A DNA stretch of 41,164 bases from Rickettsiales bacterium (GTDB taxonomy: Bacteria; Pseudomonadota; Alphaproteobacteria; Methylaequorales; Methylaequoraceae), in assembly GCA_002691145.1 (NCBI GenBank), contig NZHE01000029.1:19246-60409 (forward strand), read 5' to 3'. Of this stretch, positions 22,925 to 31,070 are shown in pieces (position 1 is the stretch's first letter; each line of letters opens with the position of its first letter). Under the pieces are notes generated by a model. That model was given only the letters and a program-made list of their open reading frames with translations, did not search any database and had not been told where the DNA came from. The position numbers were made by a program, and so were the translations under genes.

Positions 22925-23686
22925 TTAACCTATCACAAAACTATGAGGCGTGCCACCGTCAGCAAATTTATTGATATCTTCTTCTAATCTTTCCATTTCT
23001 GCCTGGCCCTGATTCTTCAAGTCAGCACCATTTAATGTTGTGCCCCCTTGTGGACCAGCGATTTGTCCAAATTTACTTCTTGCTTCACCTAGCATTATTT
23101 TACATACTGCAAGTGTGTAATCTCTAATCCATGGTTTAGAATAGATATCTTTGAATAATGTTATGTCAGGTCTGTAATTGTCAGTATGCATCAACACTGT
23201 TTCGTCATCTGCTCTAGGTCTTTGTGTGATAGTCAAAGTTTTAGTGGCCACATCAAAATGAAATTGGATAAATGAACCGAACAGTTTCCCTACCAACTCT
23301 TGATAACTTGCAAAGGCATAGTAAGTGGCTAGTCCGCCTGTTGCGCCTGCCCTTAATAGATATGTGTTGGTGTAGGCCAAATTGAATGGTTCAAATAATG
23401 TACCACCTTGCCCACCTTCTGTCCTGGATCCCACGGTTCTTCTAAATAATTTTCTTACATTTATTACTTCATCTGGTAAAATGTATTTGTTCTGATCTTT
23501 TTTCAGTGTAAGAAATGCATATGATTCTTCAACAGCATTTGATGATCTTTGCCTGTATTTGTTTACTGCTCTTTCTAGGGCCGTTTCGTAATGTTTTGGG
23601 TCTAATTCAACATCGATCATACCCTCGCCTAGATTATTTTTTACGTAATCAAATACTTCTTGTTGGCCTGTTTGTAGTTCTGACAT
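22925..23686 (-). CDS. 13: Neck protein gp13
   Basis: The start at 23684-23686 gives 253 residues (MSELQTGQQEVFDYVKNNLG). An in-frame ATG at 23692 overlaps the AATAAATA element and is rejected. Diagnostic segments are LGEGMIDVELDPKHYETALE, KYRQRSSNAVEESYAFLTLK and the C-terminal LAVCKIMLGEARSKFGQIAG with the GGTTLNG loop. gp13 with gp14 closes the filled head and joins it to the tail. T4 gp13 is 309 residues. It is transcribed away from gp14, unlike the co-directional order in T4, from a late element 5 nt before the ATG. Confidence 0.87.
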   Translation of the reverse strand: MSELQTGQQEVFDYVKNNLGEGMIDVELDPKHYETALERAVNKYRQRSSNAVEESYAFLTLKKDQNKYILPDEVINVRKLFRRTVGSRTEGGQGGTLFEPFNLAYTNTYLLRAGATGGLATYYAFASYQELVGKLFGSFIQFHFDVATKTLTITQRPRADDETVLMHTDNYRPDITLFKDIYSKPWIRDYTLAVCKIMLGEARSKFGQIAGPQGGTTLNGADLKNQGQAEMERLEEDINKFADGGTPHSFVIG

Positions 23687-23691
23687 ACACA

Positions 23692-23699
23692 TATTTATT
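23692..23699 (-). promoter_or_regulatory. Late-promoter-like octamer AATAAATA of gp13
   Basis: AATAAATA on the minus strand, 5 nt (TGTGT) before the gp13 ATG. Only 15 bp separate it from the divergent gp14 promoter. Confidence 0.65.
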
Positions 23700-23714
23700 G
23701 CGAAACGAACAATC

Positions 23715-23722
23715 TATAAATA
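23715..23722 (+). promoter_or_regulatory. Late promoter TATAAATA of gp14
   Basis: An exact T4-type late octamer on the plus strand, 8 nt before the gp14 ATG, back-to-back with the gp13 element. Confidence 0.75.
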
Positions 23723-23730
23723 TACGTAAG

Positions 23731-24900
23731 ATGCCAAGATTATCAATATACAAGCCTGAGAAAGGCAATGACTATAAATTCTTCGATAAGAACATAAAAG
23801 AGATGTTCACTGTTGGAGGCACCGACCTTTTAATACACAAATATATAGGCCCGTATGATCAGGGAGACACGAATAAAGACGGCGCGGCATCTCCTACTCA
23901 ACCAAATTATTCGGGTAGTAACATTAGTGAGTTAACAATACAAGATTTACTTTTTTTAGAAAATCGAGATAGAAAATATGCTCCAGATGTATACACAATT
24001 AGGGGAATTTACAACGTCCAAGATATGGATTTTAATCTAAGTCAATTTGGAATGTTTTTACAAAATGATACGGTATTTGTAACAGTTCATCTAAACGATT
24101 CTGTTGAAAGATTAGGAAGAAAACCAATATCGGGTGATGTTATTGAATTCCCACATCTTAAAGATGACTTTAGTTTAGACAAAAATATACCTATCGCATT
24201 AAAAAGATTTTACGTGATAGAAGATGTTAATAGAGCGGCGGAAGGATTTTCACAAACATATTGGCCACATCTATTAAGATTAAAATTAAAATCATTAGTA
24301 GACTCTCAAGAATACAGAGACATATTGGGTGACGCTACAACACAAGGTTCACTTGCAAATTATATGTCTTCTTTCAACAAAGAAAAAGAAATTAATGATG
24401 CTATTGTAAATCAAGCAGAAGCAGATGCGCCTAAATCAGGATTTAATTACAAACAATACTACGTTGCCCCTATTGATGAGAGAGGTAATGTAAGATTAGA
24501 TACTGTAAACAATACAAGTGATACAGTTTCAACTGATAAAAAAGTAAGTGCAGAGTTAGATACGCCTGCAGGCCATCACTATGGTTTCCAATTCCAAGGC
24601 GATGGTGTGCCACCAAATGGGCATCCATTAATCTCAGATACTAAATTTCCTCAGTCTAATGTAAACAAAGGTGATTATGTTTTAAGGACAGATTTCTTGC
24701 CGAACAGGTTGTTTAGATACGACGGTAATAGATGGGTGAGAATAGAGGACGCCGTTAGATTAACAATGACAAATAATAATACTAGAGGAAATTACAAAAC
24801 TAAATTTATTAATAATAGTTCAACATCAACAATAAACGGTTTAACTGTAGAACAAAGGCAGTCACTTACTGATGCACTTAAACCTAAGGAAGATGAATAA
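23731..24900 (+). CDS. 14: Neck protein gp14
   Basis: The start is set at ATG 23731 (MPRLSIYKPEKGNDYKFFDK); the frame is open further upstream but that part is antisense to gp13. The 389-residue protein has the gp14 signatures FFDKNIKEMFTVGGTDLLIHKYIG, DVYTIRGIYNVQDMDFNLSQFG and PISGDVIEFPHLKDDF. It forms the neck with gp13. T4 gp14 is 256 residues; the extra C-terminal part includes a KGDYVLRTDFLPNRLFRYDG NRWVRIE module like those in gp18. Its stop shares one base with the gp15 ATG, so translation is coupled. Confidence 0.88.
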   Translation: MPRLSIYKPEKGNDYKFFDKNIKEMFTVGGTDLLIHKYIGPYDQGDTNKDGAASPTQPNYSGSNISELTIQDLLFLENRDRKYAPDVYTIRGIYNVQDMDFNLSQFGMFLQNDTVFVTVHLNDSVERLGRKPISGDVIEFPHLKDDFSLDKNIPIALKRFYVIEDVNRAAEGFSQTYWPHLLRLKLKSLVDSQEYRDILGDATTQGSLANYMSSFNKEKEINDAIVNQAEADAPKSGFNYKQYYVAPIDERGNVRLDTVNNTSDTVSTDKKVSAELDTPAGHHYGFQFQGDGVPPNGHPLISDTKFPQSNVNKGDYVLRTDFLPNRLFRYDGNRWVRIEDAVRLTMTNNNTRGNYKTKFINNSSTSTINGLTVEQRQSLTDALKPKEDE

Positions 24901-26342
24901 TGCTACATTTTTACGAAGGGCAGATACGAAAATTTGTAACACAATTTATTAGAGTTTTAAGCAACTTTTCTATAGAAGAAGGTAAAACGAAGGAAGGCGA
25001 AATTAAACTACGTCAAGTACCTGTGATATACGGAGACATGACAAGGCAAGTTGCAAATATAATCAAAAATAATTCAGAGAATTTTTTACAATCTGCACCA
25101 AGGATAGCCGCATATGTTTCAGCATTAAACTATGACAGAGAAAGAATGCAAAATCCTTACCATATAGAAAAGCAACATTTAAAAGAAAGAGATGTCCTAG
25201 CAGACGGAACTTACAGTGACAAACAGGGTGCTGGATACACAGTTGAGAAAGTTATGCCTTCACCGTTTAGATTAAATGTAAATGCAGATATTTTTACAAC
25301 GAATACAGATATGAAGTTACAAATTTTGGAACAAATTTTATATCTATTCAATCCGGATTTTGAAATTCAAAAATCAGACAATTATATCGACTGGACAAGT
25401 TTAAGTTATATCGAACTGACCGGAGTTAATTTTAGTTCAAGAACTATTCCTGTTGGTGCAGATACAGAGATAGATGTTGCATCACTGCAATTTAGTATGC
25501 CAATTTGGTTATCACCTCCGGTCAAAATATCAAAATTAGGAGTGATACAAAAAATTATTATGAGCATATATGATGACGACGGCGGTATGAACAAAGGATT
25601 AATAGATGGAAGTTTAATATCGAGAAGTTATATCACGCCAAATCAATATGCAATATTTTTAACAGGAAATCAGTTAAGATTGATTGGCTCGAGTGGTACA
25701 AAAGTCACATCAGGAGGAGATGGTTTTTACACAGGCGCGAACGCACCAACTAATTTAGATCCTTTTGACACATTTGGTCCACCACTTAATTGGCAAATTT
25801 TATTGAATCAATATGGAAAAGTACAAAACGGAACCTCTCAGGTGCGACTAAAACAAGCAAATGGCAATGAAGTTGTTGGTACAATTTCAGTATCACCATT
25901 AGATGAAACAATTTTAGTTTTTAACATTGACGGTGATACCATACCCTCTAATACAGTTTCACTACCTAATGTAACAAAAATTATTAATCCATTAACTTTT
26001 ACGCCACCATCTAATCTTGCAAATGGCACTAGATACCTTTTAATAAATGACCTAGGAGATTCAAGCAATACATTTGATGCAAGTGCATGGGGGGATTTCC
26101 ATGCAAGGGCAAATGATGTGATTCAATACAATTCATCATCTAACAGTTGGAGCATTGTGTTTGATGCGTCTGATCCTGACTCAACAGAACACTACCTAAC
26201 AAATTTAAACACTGGAATTCAATACAAGTTCAATGGGTCTGAATGGATCAAAAGTTATGAGGGCGTTTACACCGCTGGTAATTGGTCAATTATGCTCGAC
26301 GGTAACAGTTCAGACTATGACGCATCTCAAGATACACCTTGA
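24900..26342 (+). CDS. 15: Tail sheath stabiliser gp15
   Basis: This 480-residue protein has the T4 gp15 layout: MLHFYEGQIRKFVTQFIRVL then FSIEEGKTK, LRQVPVIYGDMTRQ, SAPRIAAYVSALNYDRERMQ, MPSPFRLNVNADIFTTNTDM and QILEQILYLFNPDFEI. gp15 caps the tail tube and sheath and connects the tail to the neck. T4 gp15 is 272 residues, so about 200 residues are added at the C-terminus. These include YLTNLNTGIQYKFNGSEWIK followed by SYEG, again a short W-containing module shared with gp14 and gp18. The gene overlaps gp14 by one base. Confidence 0.85.
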   Translation: MLHFYEGQIRKFVTQFIRVLSNFSIEEGKTKEGEIKLRQVPVIYGDMTRQVANIIKNNSENFLQSAPRIAAYVSALNYDRERMQNPYHIEKQHLKERDVLADGTYSDKQGAGYTVEKVMPSPFRLNVNADIFTTNTDMKLQILEQILYLFNPDFEIQKSDNYIDWTSLSYIELTGVNFSSRTIPVGADTEIDVASLQFSMPIWLSPPVKISKLGVIQKIIMSIYDDDGGMNKGLIDGSLISRSYITPNQYAIFLTGNQLRLIGSSGTKVTSGGDGFYTGANAPTNLDPFDTFGPPLNWQILLNQYGKVQNGTSQVRLKQANGNEVVGTISVSPLDETILVFNIDGDTIPSNTVSLPNVTKIINPLTFTPPSNLANGTRYLLINDLGDSSNTFDASAWGDFHARANDVIQYNSSSNSWSIVFDASDPDSTEHYLTNLNTGIQYKFNGSEWIKSYEGVYTAGNWSIMLDGNSSDYDASQDTP

Positions 26343-26373
26343 TTTTAACAACTAAAAGTGTTATATTAATAGA

Positions 26374-26802
26374 ATGGATAAAAATATAATATGTTCTGGT
26401 GCATTGTTTTATGCAACAAGCACCAAAAGGTTTATGTTTCTGCAAAGGACCGACAGGAAAACTGCTGGTATGTGGGGTCTTGTGGGTGGTAAGGCAAGAT
26501 ACACGGAATCTGCTTTTGAAGGTTTGAAAAGAGAAATATCAGAAGAAGTCGGTACAACACCCAGTTTTAAAAAGACTATACCCTTAGAACTTTTTACATC
26601 CAACGATCAGAAATTTATTTTTAACACCTATTGTATCTGTGTTGAAAATGAATTTATTCCAAAACTTAATGAAGAACATTCAGGTTATTGTTGGTGCGAC
26701 TTTGAATCTTGGCCAAAGCCTTTACACGCAGGCTTGAAAAATACTTTAAACAATAAAAGTATAAAGGGTAAGTTACAAACTATTTTAGATTTAATAGTTT
26801 AG
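26374..26802 (+). CDS. NUDIX hydrolase
   Basis: This 142-residue protein contains a full NUDIX box, GKARYTESAFEGLKREISEEVG, matching GX5EX7REUXEEXGU with the catalytic REXXEE glutamates. The preceding FLQRTDRKTAGMWGLVGG strand-loop is typical. NUDIX enzymes cleave nucleoside diphosphates linked to another group, such as oxidised nucleotides, ADP-ribose or RNA caps. The exact substrate is not visible. It follows gp15 by 31 nt and converges on the fibre gene with a 4-nt stop overlap. The region before the ATG has TTATATTAATAG but no TAAATA octamer, so it may be read through from gp15. Confidence 0.88.
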   Translation: MDKNIICSGALFYATSTKRFMFLQRTDRKTAGMWGLVGGKARYTESAFEGLKREISEEVGTTPSFKKTIPLELFTSNDQKFIFNTYCICVENEFIPKLNEEHSGYCWCDFESWPKPLHAGLKNTLNNKSIKGKLQTILDLIV

Positions 26803-29486
26803 TCGTTTTTAATATAGGATTTACCTGTAAGTTTTTCAATATCTCTAATCATCTCTTCCATATTGACACGTACAGTCTTACCTGTTTTTGTATTTCTTGA
26901 ATAGTATTCCCACTCGCCTTGTTCGTTGTGAGGAGATATCTTAGTAACGTTACCCGCTTCATCTTGAACATAAACTTCAGCACTTGCGGATTCGTCCTTG
27001 GCATATATTTTTGCAAAGTTGGCAGTTGTTGATGGATCACCTGTCTGCACACCTAGTTCTGTCACTCCGCTGACTCTTAAGTTTGTATCGTTTAATAATT
27101 GTAACGAGTCAGATCTAAACCTTGCAGTGATCACATTTGATCCTGCCTTCCTGTGTGCTATCTCTATTATACCATCTTCAGAACCATCTGATGCATCTAG
27201 TATCTTACCTGTAATTTTTGCATAAAGCACTTCTTGGTCAGCATCATTCTCACCTTTGAATTTGATCTGTCCTAGGTAATCCGCATCTGCCGGACTTGAA
27301 CTGTTTCTCTTCAATGTAAATACCGGGCCTGCTGTACTCGAATCTTCTGTTGTTGTTATTGTAAGTGAATCTTGTGTTGTTACATTTGTAATTGTTTGTG
27401 AGCCAATAATATCCACTGTACCAGTGCCTTCTGGATCTAGTGTGATGCTCTGGTTTGATGCCGCTGATTTTATTGCATCTGTGAAAACACTTCCTTGGAA
27501 TGTAGCATTTGAAGAGAATGTTTTTGCGCCTGTAATTGTTTGAGTACCACCAATGTTAACTGTACTTGCGGCTGAGACACTTTCCTCCCTTTTCATGTTT
27601 ATTCTGTAAGCATTGACAGTTGTCGAAGACCCGCTGGTAGATGAGGCCTGTATAGTCACAGTACTTCCTGATATTGTAGCAGTAAAAGTTAACTGATCTG
27701 TGCCTTTGGTAGATACCATTGGACCTGTTGTGATATAAGCATCAGTTCCGTCAGTGGCCACTGCGAGTTCAGTAATACTTGATGCATTGCTTTCATTAGA
27801 ACTTGTTCCTACAACGTAATAGAAAGCACCATGTATCGCTGAAGCGTCAAACTGATCAATTGTAGTGGCTGTCGAAGAAACTGTTGTTGCGGGAATAATC
27901 TTTTGATTTGTTGCCTCAAATCCTGTCTCGGAATCACTTAACAAGATTCTGTGCATTTTTACATTTAGGTTTGCCCTAGCACCCGATCCTGACAATGTGA
28001 CATTGCTTCCACCTAAGGTGGCTGTTAGTGTGATTAAACTGTTGCTTCCTGTTCTTACACTATTATAGTCTGTGATGTATGCTGTTGTACCATCGTGTAC
28101 AACCAAACATTCTATTGATTCTAATTCATCGTCTACTTCATCATTCACAGAAATAAAATATTTCGCTCCTCTATAAGATGCGTGTGCCCAAGTATCTAAA
28201 CTTTCTGAACTGCTGTCTACATCAGAATTGATTACTATTGCTGTATTTCCACTTGTACCTACACTGCTGTTATCTCCTAATTGTATCGAATATGCAGTTA
28301 CACTGTTAGAAGCAGAATGTCCAGTTGCTCTAAGTCTAACTGAGCCTCCTGATACATCACCGTTGAAAGTTTGTCCTGTTGTGGTTCCTGTCTTAGTCAC
28401 GTGAGATGTGGAAGCATATCCGTTTGAGTTGTTATGGATTACTGAAACTTTTTGTACCGCCACTTGATCATTGATTTCGTCTCGAGATGTTATGTAATAC
28501 AGTGCGGAATCATATTGTGCAGTGGAATTTGATTCTATGGTTTTTTCTTCCGTACTACCTATACCTGTCTTTTGTATCAAAGATGCTGTGGTGTCATCTG
28601 ATATTGTGGTACTGGCAGTGCTTGATAATGCTCCAGAAAAGACAAATCCAGACGCTGTTGATTTGATTGTTTGATCACCAACGTGAATTGTGCCTGAGGA
28701 TGCATATATATCTTTAAATCTTTTACTAGATGAACCAAGGTCAACTGCATTATCAGTTGCTGGAAGAATACTCGAACTTGTTTCTATTATTCCGCTACCG
28801 CTGGCACCAATTTCAATGTTTTCATTTGACCTTTGTCCTGTTATCTTATTGTCATCTATTGTTATGCCACCTGTTGCTAAACTATCAATAGACACAGTGC
28901 CAAAACTAATGCTTCCAGATCCATCTGTTTGTAAAACTTGATTGGCACTACCATCTGCTGTTGGAAGTGTGTAAGCACCGTTGACACTAATTGTGCCTGT
29001 GGTTTGCACCCCTGTATTGATTGTTTTTAATTTTTCTGAGCCATAATAATATAATTTTAACTCACCAGTAGAACCGTCTGCCCTTAGATAATCGGCTAGA
29101 CCACCACTGCCATCATCTGAACCTATGACTACGTCTTTGTTGTCAGCATAAGTTCTAATGTTTATATCGCCGGTTGTCTCGTTGATGTTAAGATTAGTTC
29201 CAGTGTGTTTAATATTTGTGTCTGCATCAGTACCCAATCTCAATTCAATACTGTCATTAAATTTAAGATTATCTGTTACAGTGCCTCCAGCAATAGAGGT
29301 ACCAGCAAGTGTTGTTGCTGTTATTGTTCCGTTTACTTGTAATGCTGTTGTTGGTTCTGAGATACCTATACCCACACGACTGTTTGTTACGTCAAGATAA
29401 AGTAGGTTTGTTTCAAATGCAAGGTCGACGCCATTCCTAGTCAGATTGGACTTTAATACCGACCCTGATATACGACCTATGGCCAT
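26799..29486 (-). CDS. Tail fibre-like adhesin, adapter paralogue 1
   Basis: This 895-residue protein begins MAIGRISGSVLKSNLTRNGV, then DLAFETNLLYLDVTNSRVGIG, a module shared with two other fibre genes here. A long Ser/Thr/Gly-rich beta repeat region follows with TITGAKTFSSNATFQGSVFT. The C-terminus (VYVQDEAGNVTKISPHNEQG, EWEYYSRNTKTGKTVRVNME, ending TGKSYI) matches a conserved terminal domain of marine T4-like fibre proteins. It is likely a virion receptor-binding or whisker component. The ATG has an AGAGGA ribosome binding site and a long structured leader (promoter 86 nt upstream). Beta-rich, low-charge composition contrasts with the accessory enzymes. Confidence 0.82.
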   Translation of the reverse strand: MAIGRISGSVLKSNLTRNGVDLAFETNLLYLDVTNSRVGIGISEPTTALQVNGTITATTLAGTSIAGGTVTDNLKFNDSIELRLGTDADTNIKHTGTNLNINETTGDINIRTYADNKDVVIGSDDGSGGLADYLRADGSTGELKLYYYGSEKLKTINTGVQTTGTISVNGAYTLPTADGSANQVLQTDGSGSISFGTVSIDSLATGGITIDDNKITGQRSNENIEIGASGSGIIETSSSILPATDNAVDLGSSSKRFKDIYASSGTIHVGDQTIKSTASGFVFSGALSSTASTTISDDTTASLIQKTGIGSTEEKTIESNSTAQYDSALYYITSRDEINDQVAVQKVSVIHNNSNGYASTSHVTKTGTTTGQTFNGDVSGGSVRLRATGHSASNSVTAYSIQLGDNSSVGTSGNTAIVINSDVDSSSESLDTWAHASYRGAKYFISVNDEVDDELESIECLVVHDGTTAYITDYNSVRTGSNSLITLTATLGGSNVTLSGSGARANLNVKMHRILLSDSETGFEATNQKIIPATTVSSTATTIDQFDASAIHGAFYYVVGTSSNESNASSITELAVATDGTDAYITTGPMVSTKGTDQLTFTATISGSTVTIQASSTSGSSTTVNAYRINMKREESVSAASTVNIGGTQTITGAKTFSSNATFQGSVFTDAIKSAASNQSITLDPEGTGTVDIIGSQTITNVTTQDSLTITTTEDSSTAGPVFTLKRNSSSPADADYLGQIKFKGENDADQEVLYAKITGKILDASDGSEDGIIEIAHRKAGSNVITARFRSDSLQLLNDTNLRVSGVTELGVQTGDPSTTANFAKIYAKDESASAEVYVQDEAGNVTKISPHNEQGEWEYYSRNTKTGKTVRVNMEEMIRDIEKLTGKSYIKND

Positions 29487-29518
29487 ACTTAGGTTCCTCT
29501 CATATAATAATGTTAGTA

Positions 29519-29580
29519 CGGCAATACACCATACACGGCCTCGTTATCATTGCCGGCCGACAGCAGTAACAGTATTTATG
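29519..29580 (-). promoter_or_regulatory. CATAAATA promoter and pseudoknot-capable leader
   Basis: CATAAATA (29573-29580) lies 86 nt before the fibre gene ATG. The leader contains CGGCC (29555-29559) pairing with GGCCG (29536-29540), and a second stem from 29549-29555 (CGGCAAT) with 29519-29525 (ATTGCCG). The stems cross, so they form either an H-type pseudoknot or two alternative folds. Confidence 0.5.
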
Positions 29581-29584
29581 TTTA

Positions 29585-29818
29585 TTATGTGCCAATAACT
29601 AGATAGTGTGCCCATTGTGGTGGTAACCACTGCAATATCCATGCCCTATTACGCCACAATAGGTATAAATCATCTAGTTCTATCTGGTCTAAATTTTTAA
29701 ACTGCACTCTAAAATATGGCCAGTCGTAGGATGTCAATACCAAATCAAAATCATCCTCGCCTTTGAATACCCTTAGGTGAAGATATTTGTACCTATTTTC
29801 TTTTATAAGTTTTTTCAC
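29585..29818 (-). CDS. 77-residue protein under a glutamine riboswitch-like leader
   Basis: The frame starts with GTG at 29816-29818, supported by AGGAGAGG just upstream; there is no earlier ATG. It encodes MKKLIKENRYKYLHLRVFKG, then EDDFDLVLTSYDWPYFRVQF and many aromatic residues up to ILQWLPPQWAHYLVIGT. No signal peptide, membrane segment or family is recognised. It lies between two fibre genes and has its own TATAAATA promoter. The regulation suggests a nitrogen-linked role. In cyanobacteria the same RNA class controls small glutamine synthetase inactivating factors, but these have different, basic sequences. A phage analogue that tunes host glutamine metabolism is a hypothesis only. Confidence 0.7.
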   Translation of the reverse strand: MKKLIKENRYKYLHLRVFKGEDDFDLVLTSYDWPYFRVQFKNLDQIELDDLYLLWRNRAWILQWLPPQWAHYLVIGT

Positions 29819-29877
29819 GCACCTCTCCTGTTGGTGCGTTCCTTCGGTTGCCCTACTTCCGTCCTGTGGATGAACGT
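29818..29877 (-). promoter_or_regulatory. Glutamine riboswitch (glnA/Downstream-peptide class)
   Basis: The minus-strand leader carries the conserved core of the glutamine aptamer. ACGTTCATCC opens P1 and P2, GGACGGAAGTAGG holds the invariant junction, then CCGAAGGAACGC closes P3 and P1. P1 pairs 29872-29876 with 29837-29841. Directly downstream CGCACC (29833-29838) pairs with GGTGCG (29818-29823) around AACAGGAGA, so the Shine-Dalgarno is in the loop and the GTG start is in the stem. This stem shares two nucleotides with P1, so ligand-bound P1 should weaken it. That suggests glutamine turns translation on (inference). Confidence 0.85.
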
Positions 29878-29882
29878 AAAAG

Positions 29883-29890
29883 TATTTATA
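29883..29890 (-). promoter_or_regulatory. Late promoter TATAAATA of the riboswitch gene
   Basis: An exact late octamer on the minus strand immediately upstream of the aptamer. The expected start point falls at the first aptamer bases, so the transcript begins with the riboswitch. Confidence 0.75.
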
Positions 29891-29896
29891 AATCGT

Positions 29897-29932
29897 AAAA
29901 AAAAACGGGTCTACATTCCTGCAAACCCGTTT
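29897..29932 (-). terminator. Intrinsic terminator after the 337-residue fibre gene
   Basis: Stem AAACGGGT/ACCCGTTT (29903-29910 with 29925-29932, 14-nt loop) with nine consecutive T residues on the minus strand. It lies 20 nt past the stop and isolates the riboswitch unit. Confidence 0.85.
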
Positions 29933-29952
29933 AATTCTAAAGATGTAATATC

Positions 29953-30966
29953 TTAGTTGTTTGTTCTAACAACTGCTAATACTAAACCAATTCCTGCATC
30001 TGTCTTGTCTTCTAATGCTCTTCCAACTACGTGGAATGGATTGATTGACTCACCCTCTGCTACTGCTCTCGCAGTACCTTTAATTGAAGATGATACTAAT
30101 CTTTGACCTTTGCTTACTGCACCTGTTACTCTTACAGGAGTTCTTCCTGTCATTGCAACAAATGGGTGTGACTCGTCGTTACCTGCTAGTGCATTCATTC
30201 TGTATGCTGGTTGAGTAGAAATAACACCAAAAATCGTGTCTGATAAATCAGTTGTTGATTCTGTGATTTCTGCCGCACCGCCTAGTGTAACAACAGCACC
30301 TTCTGACATAGGAGCGTCTGCTTCGAAACGCTCGCCAACGTCCGCGTATGCCGCCGATGTTGCCTGTGCGTGTACCACATTTGCTCTGATATCTACAAGG
30401 TCTTTGTTTGATAAGTCGTCGTCTGATCTGTAAGCAGTCCAGGCACCACTTGCGTTACCAAAAGTTGATGTTCCGTCGTCTGCGAATGTTTCATCCCAAA
30501 CCCAGAAAAGATCTTCTTCTGTGGCACTTGATGTTGCACCTCTGTTGGCTTTTAAGCCAGAAAAAGATGGCATACCTGCCGCACTTGACACGTTTCTGTT
30601 AACTTCGATCATGTTGTCTTCAACTGATAATGTAGTTGTATTCAACTCTGTTCTAGTTCCGTCAACTGTTAAGTTTCCTGTTATTCTTACAAGACCATTA
30701 GTCGCTATTAACTGATCAGTTCCACCTATGTCTAATGTCACAGATGAAGCACCTACAGTTACATTGTTTGAACCTGACACAATTGAAGTTTTTGCTGTCA
30801 ATTGGTCGTCAACGTATTTCTTGTTAGCCAAAACTGCATCACTACCTGGTGCACTTGAGTTATCAAGTGTTAAACTTGATATCCCAGTCACTGCGTTTGA
30901 AGACGCCGTGATTGCTACATCACCTACTGATAATCCGTTATTGACTCTAAAGTTTCTCGCCGCCAT
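29953..30966 (-). CDS. Tail fibre-like protein with G2-peptidase-like C-terminus
   Basis: This 337-residue protein begins MAARNFRVNNGLSVGDVAIT. It has the LANKKYVDDQL junction and the repeat VRITGNLTVDGTRTELNTTTLSVEDNMIEVN common in marine T4-like fibre genes. The C-terminal domain (YADVGERFEADAPMSEGAVV, GVISTQPAYRMNALAG, MTGRTPVRVTGAVSKGQRLV) resembles the intramolecular chaperone/peptidase G2-type domain of phage tail proteins; no self-cleavage site is proved here. The ATG has a GGGAG ribosome binding site and a 5' hairpin leader. A strong terminator follows. Codon and base composition (GC-richer) fit high expression. Confidence 0.78.
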   Translation of the reverse strand: MAARNFRVNNGLSVGDVAITASSNAVTGISSLTLDNSSAPGSDAVLANKKYVDDQLTAKTSIVSGSNNVTVGASSVTLDIGGTDQLIATNGLVRITGNLTVDGTRTELNTTTLSVEDNMIEVNRNVSSAAGMPSFSGLKANRGATSSATEEDLFWVWDETFADDGTSTFGNASGAWTAYRSDDDLSNKDLVDIRANVVHAQATSAAYADVGERFEADAPMSEGAVVTLGGAAEITESTTDLSDTIFGVISTQPAYRMNALAGNDESHPFVAMTGRTPVRVTGAVSKGQRLVSSSIKGTARAVAEGESINPFHVVGRALEDKTDAGIGLVLAVVRTNN

Positions 30967-30997
30967 AGTTCACTCTCCCTTATGGTTGATTGTTAAT

Positions 30998-31027
30998 GTT
31001 AAACTATTGTTTAACGTATTATTTACC
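30998..31027 (-). promoter_or_regulatory. GGTAAATA promoter and 5'-terminal hairpin
   Basis: GGTAAATA (31020-31027) lies 53 nt before the ATG. GTTAAAC and GTTTAAC (30998-31004 with 31009-31015, 4-nt loop) form a 7-bp hairpin starting at the expected mRNA 5' end. Confidence 0.6.
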
Positions 31028-31070
31028 AAGATTTCGCTATTAATGTGTTGTAGTTTAATAATTCCGCCGT

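Noticed and set aside
23515-23730. Upstream extension of the gp14 frame (72 codons)
   Set aside because: It is antisense to gp13, crosses both late promoters, and gp14 homology begins at the ATG at 23731.
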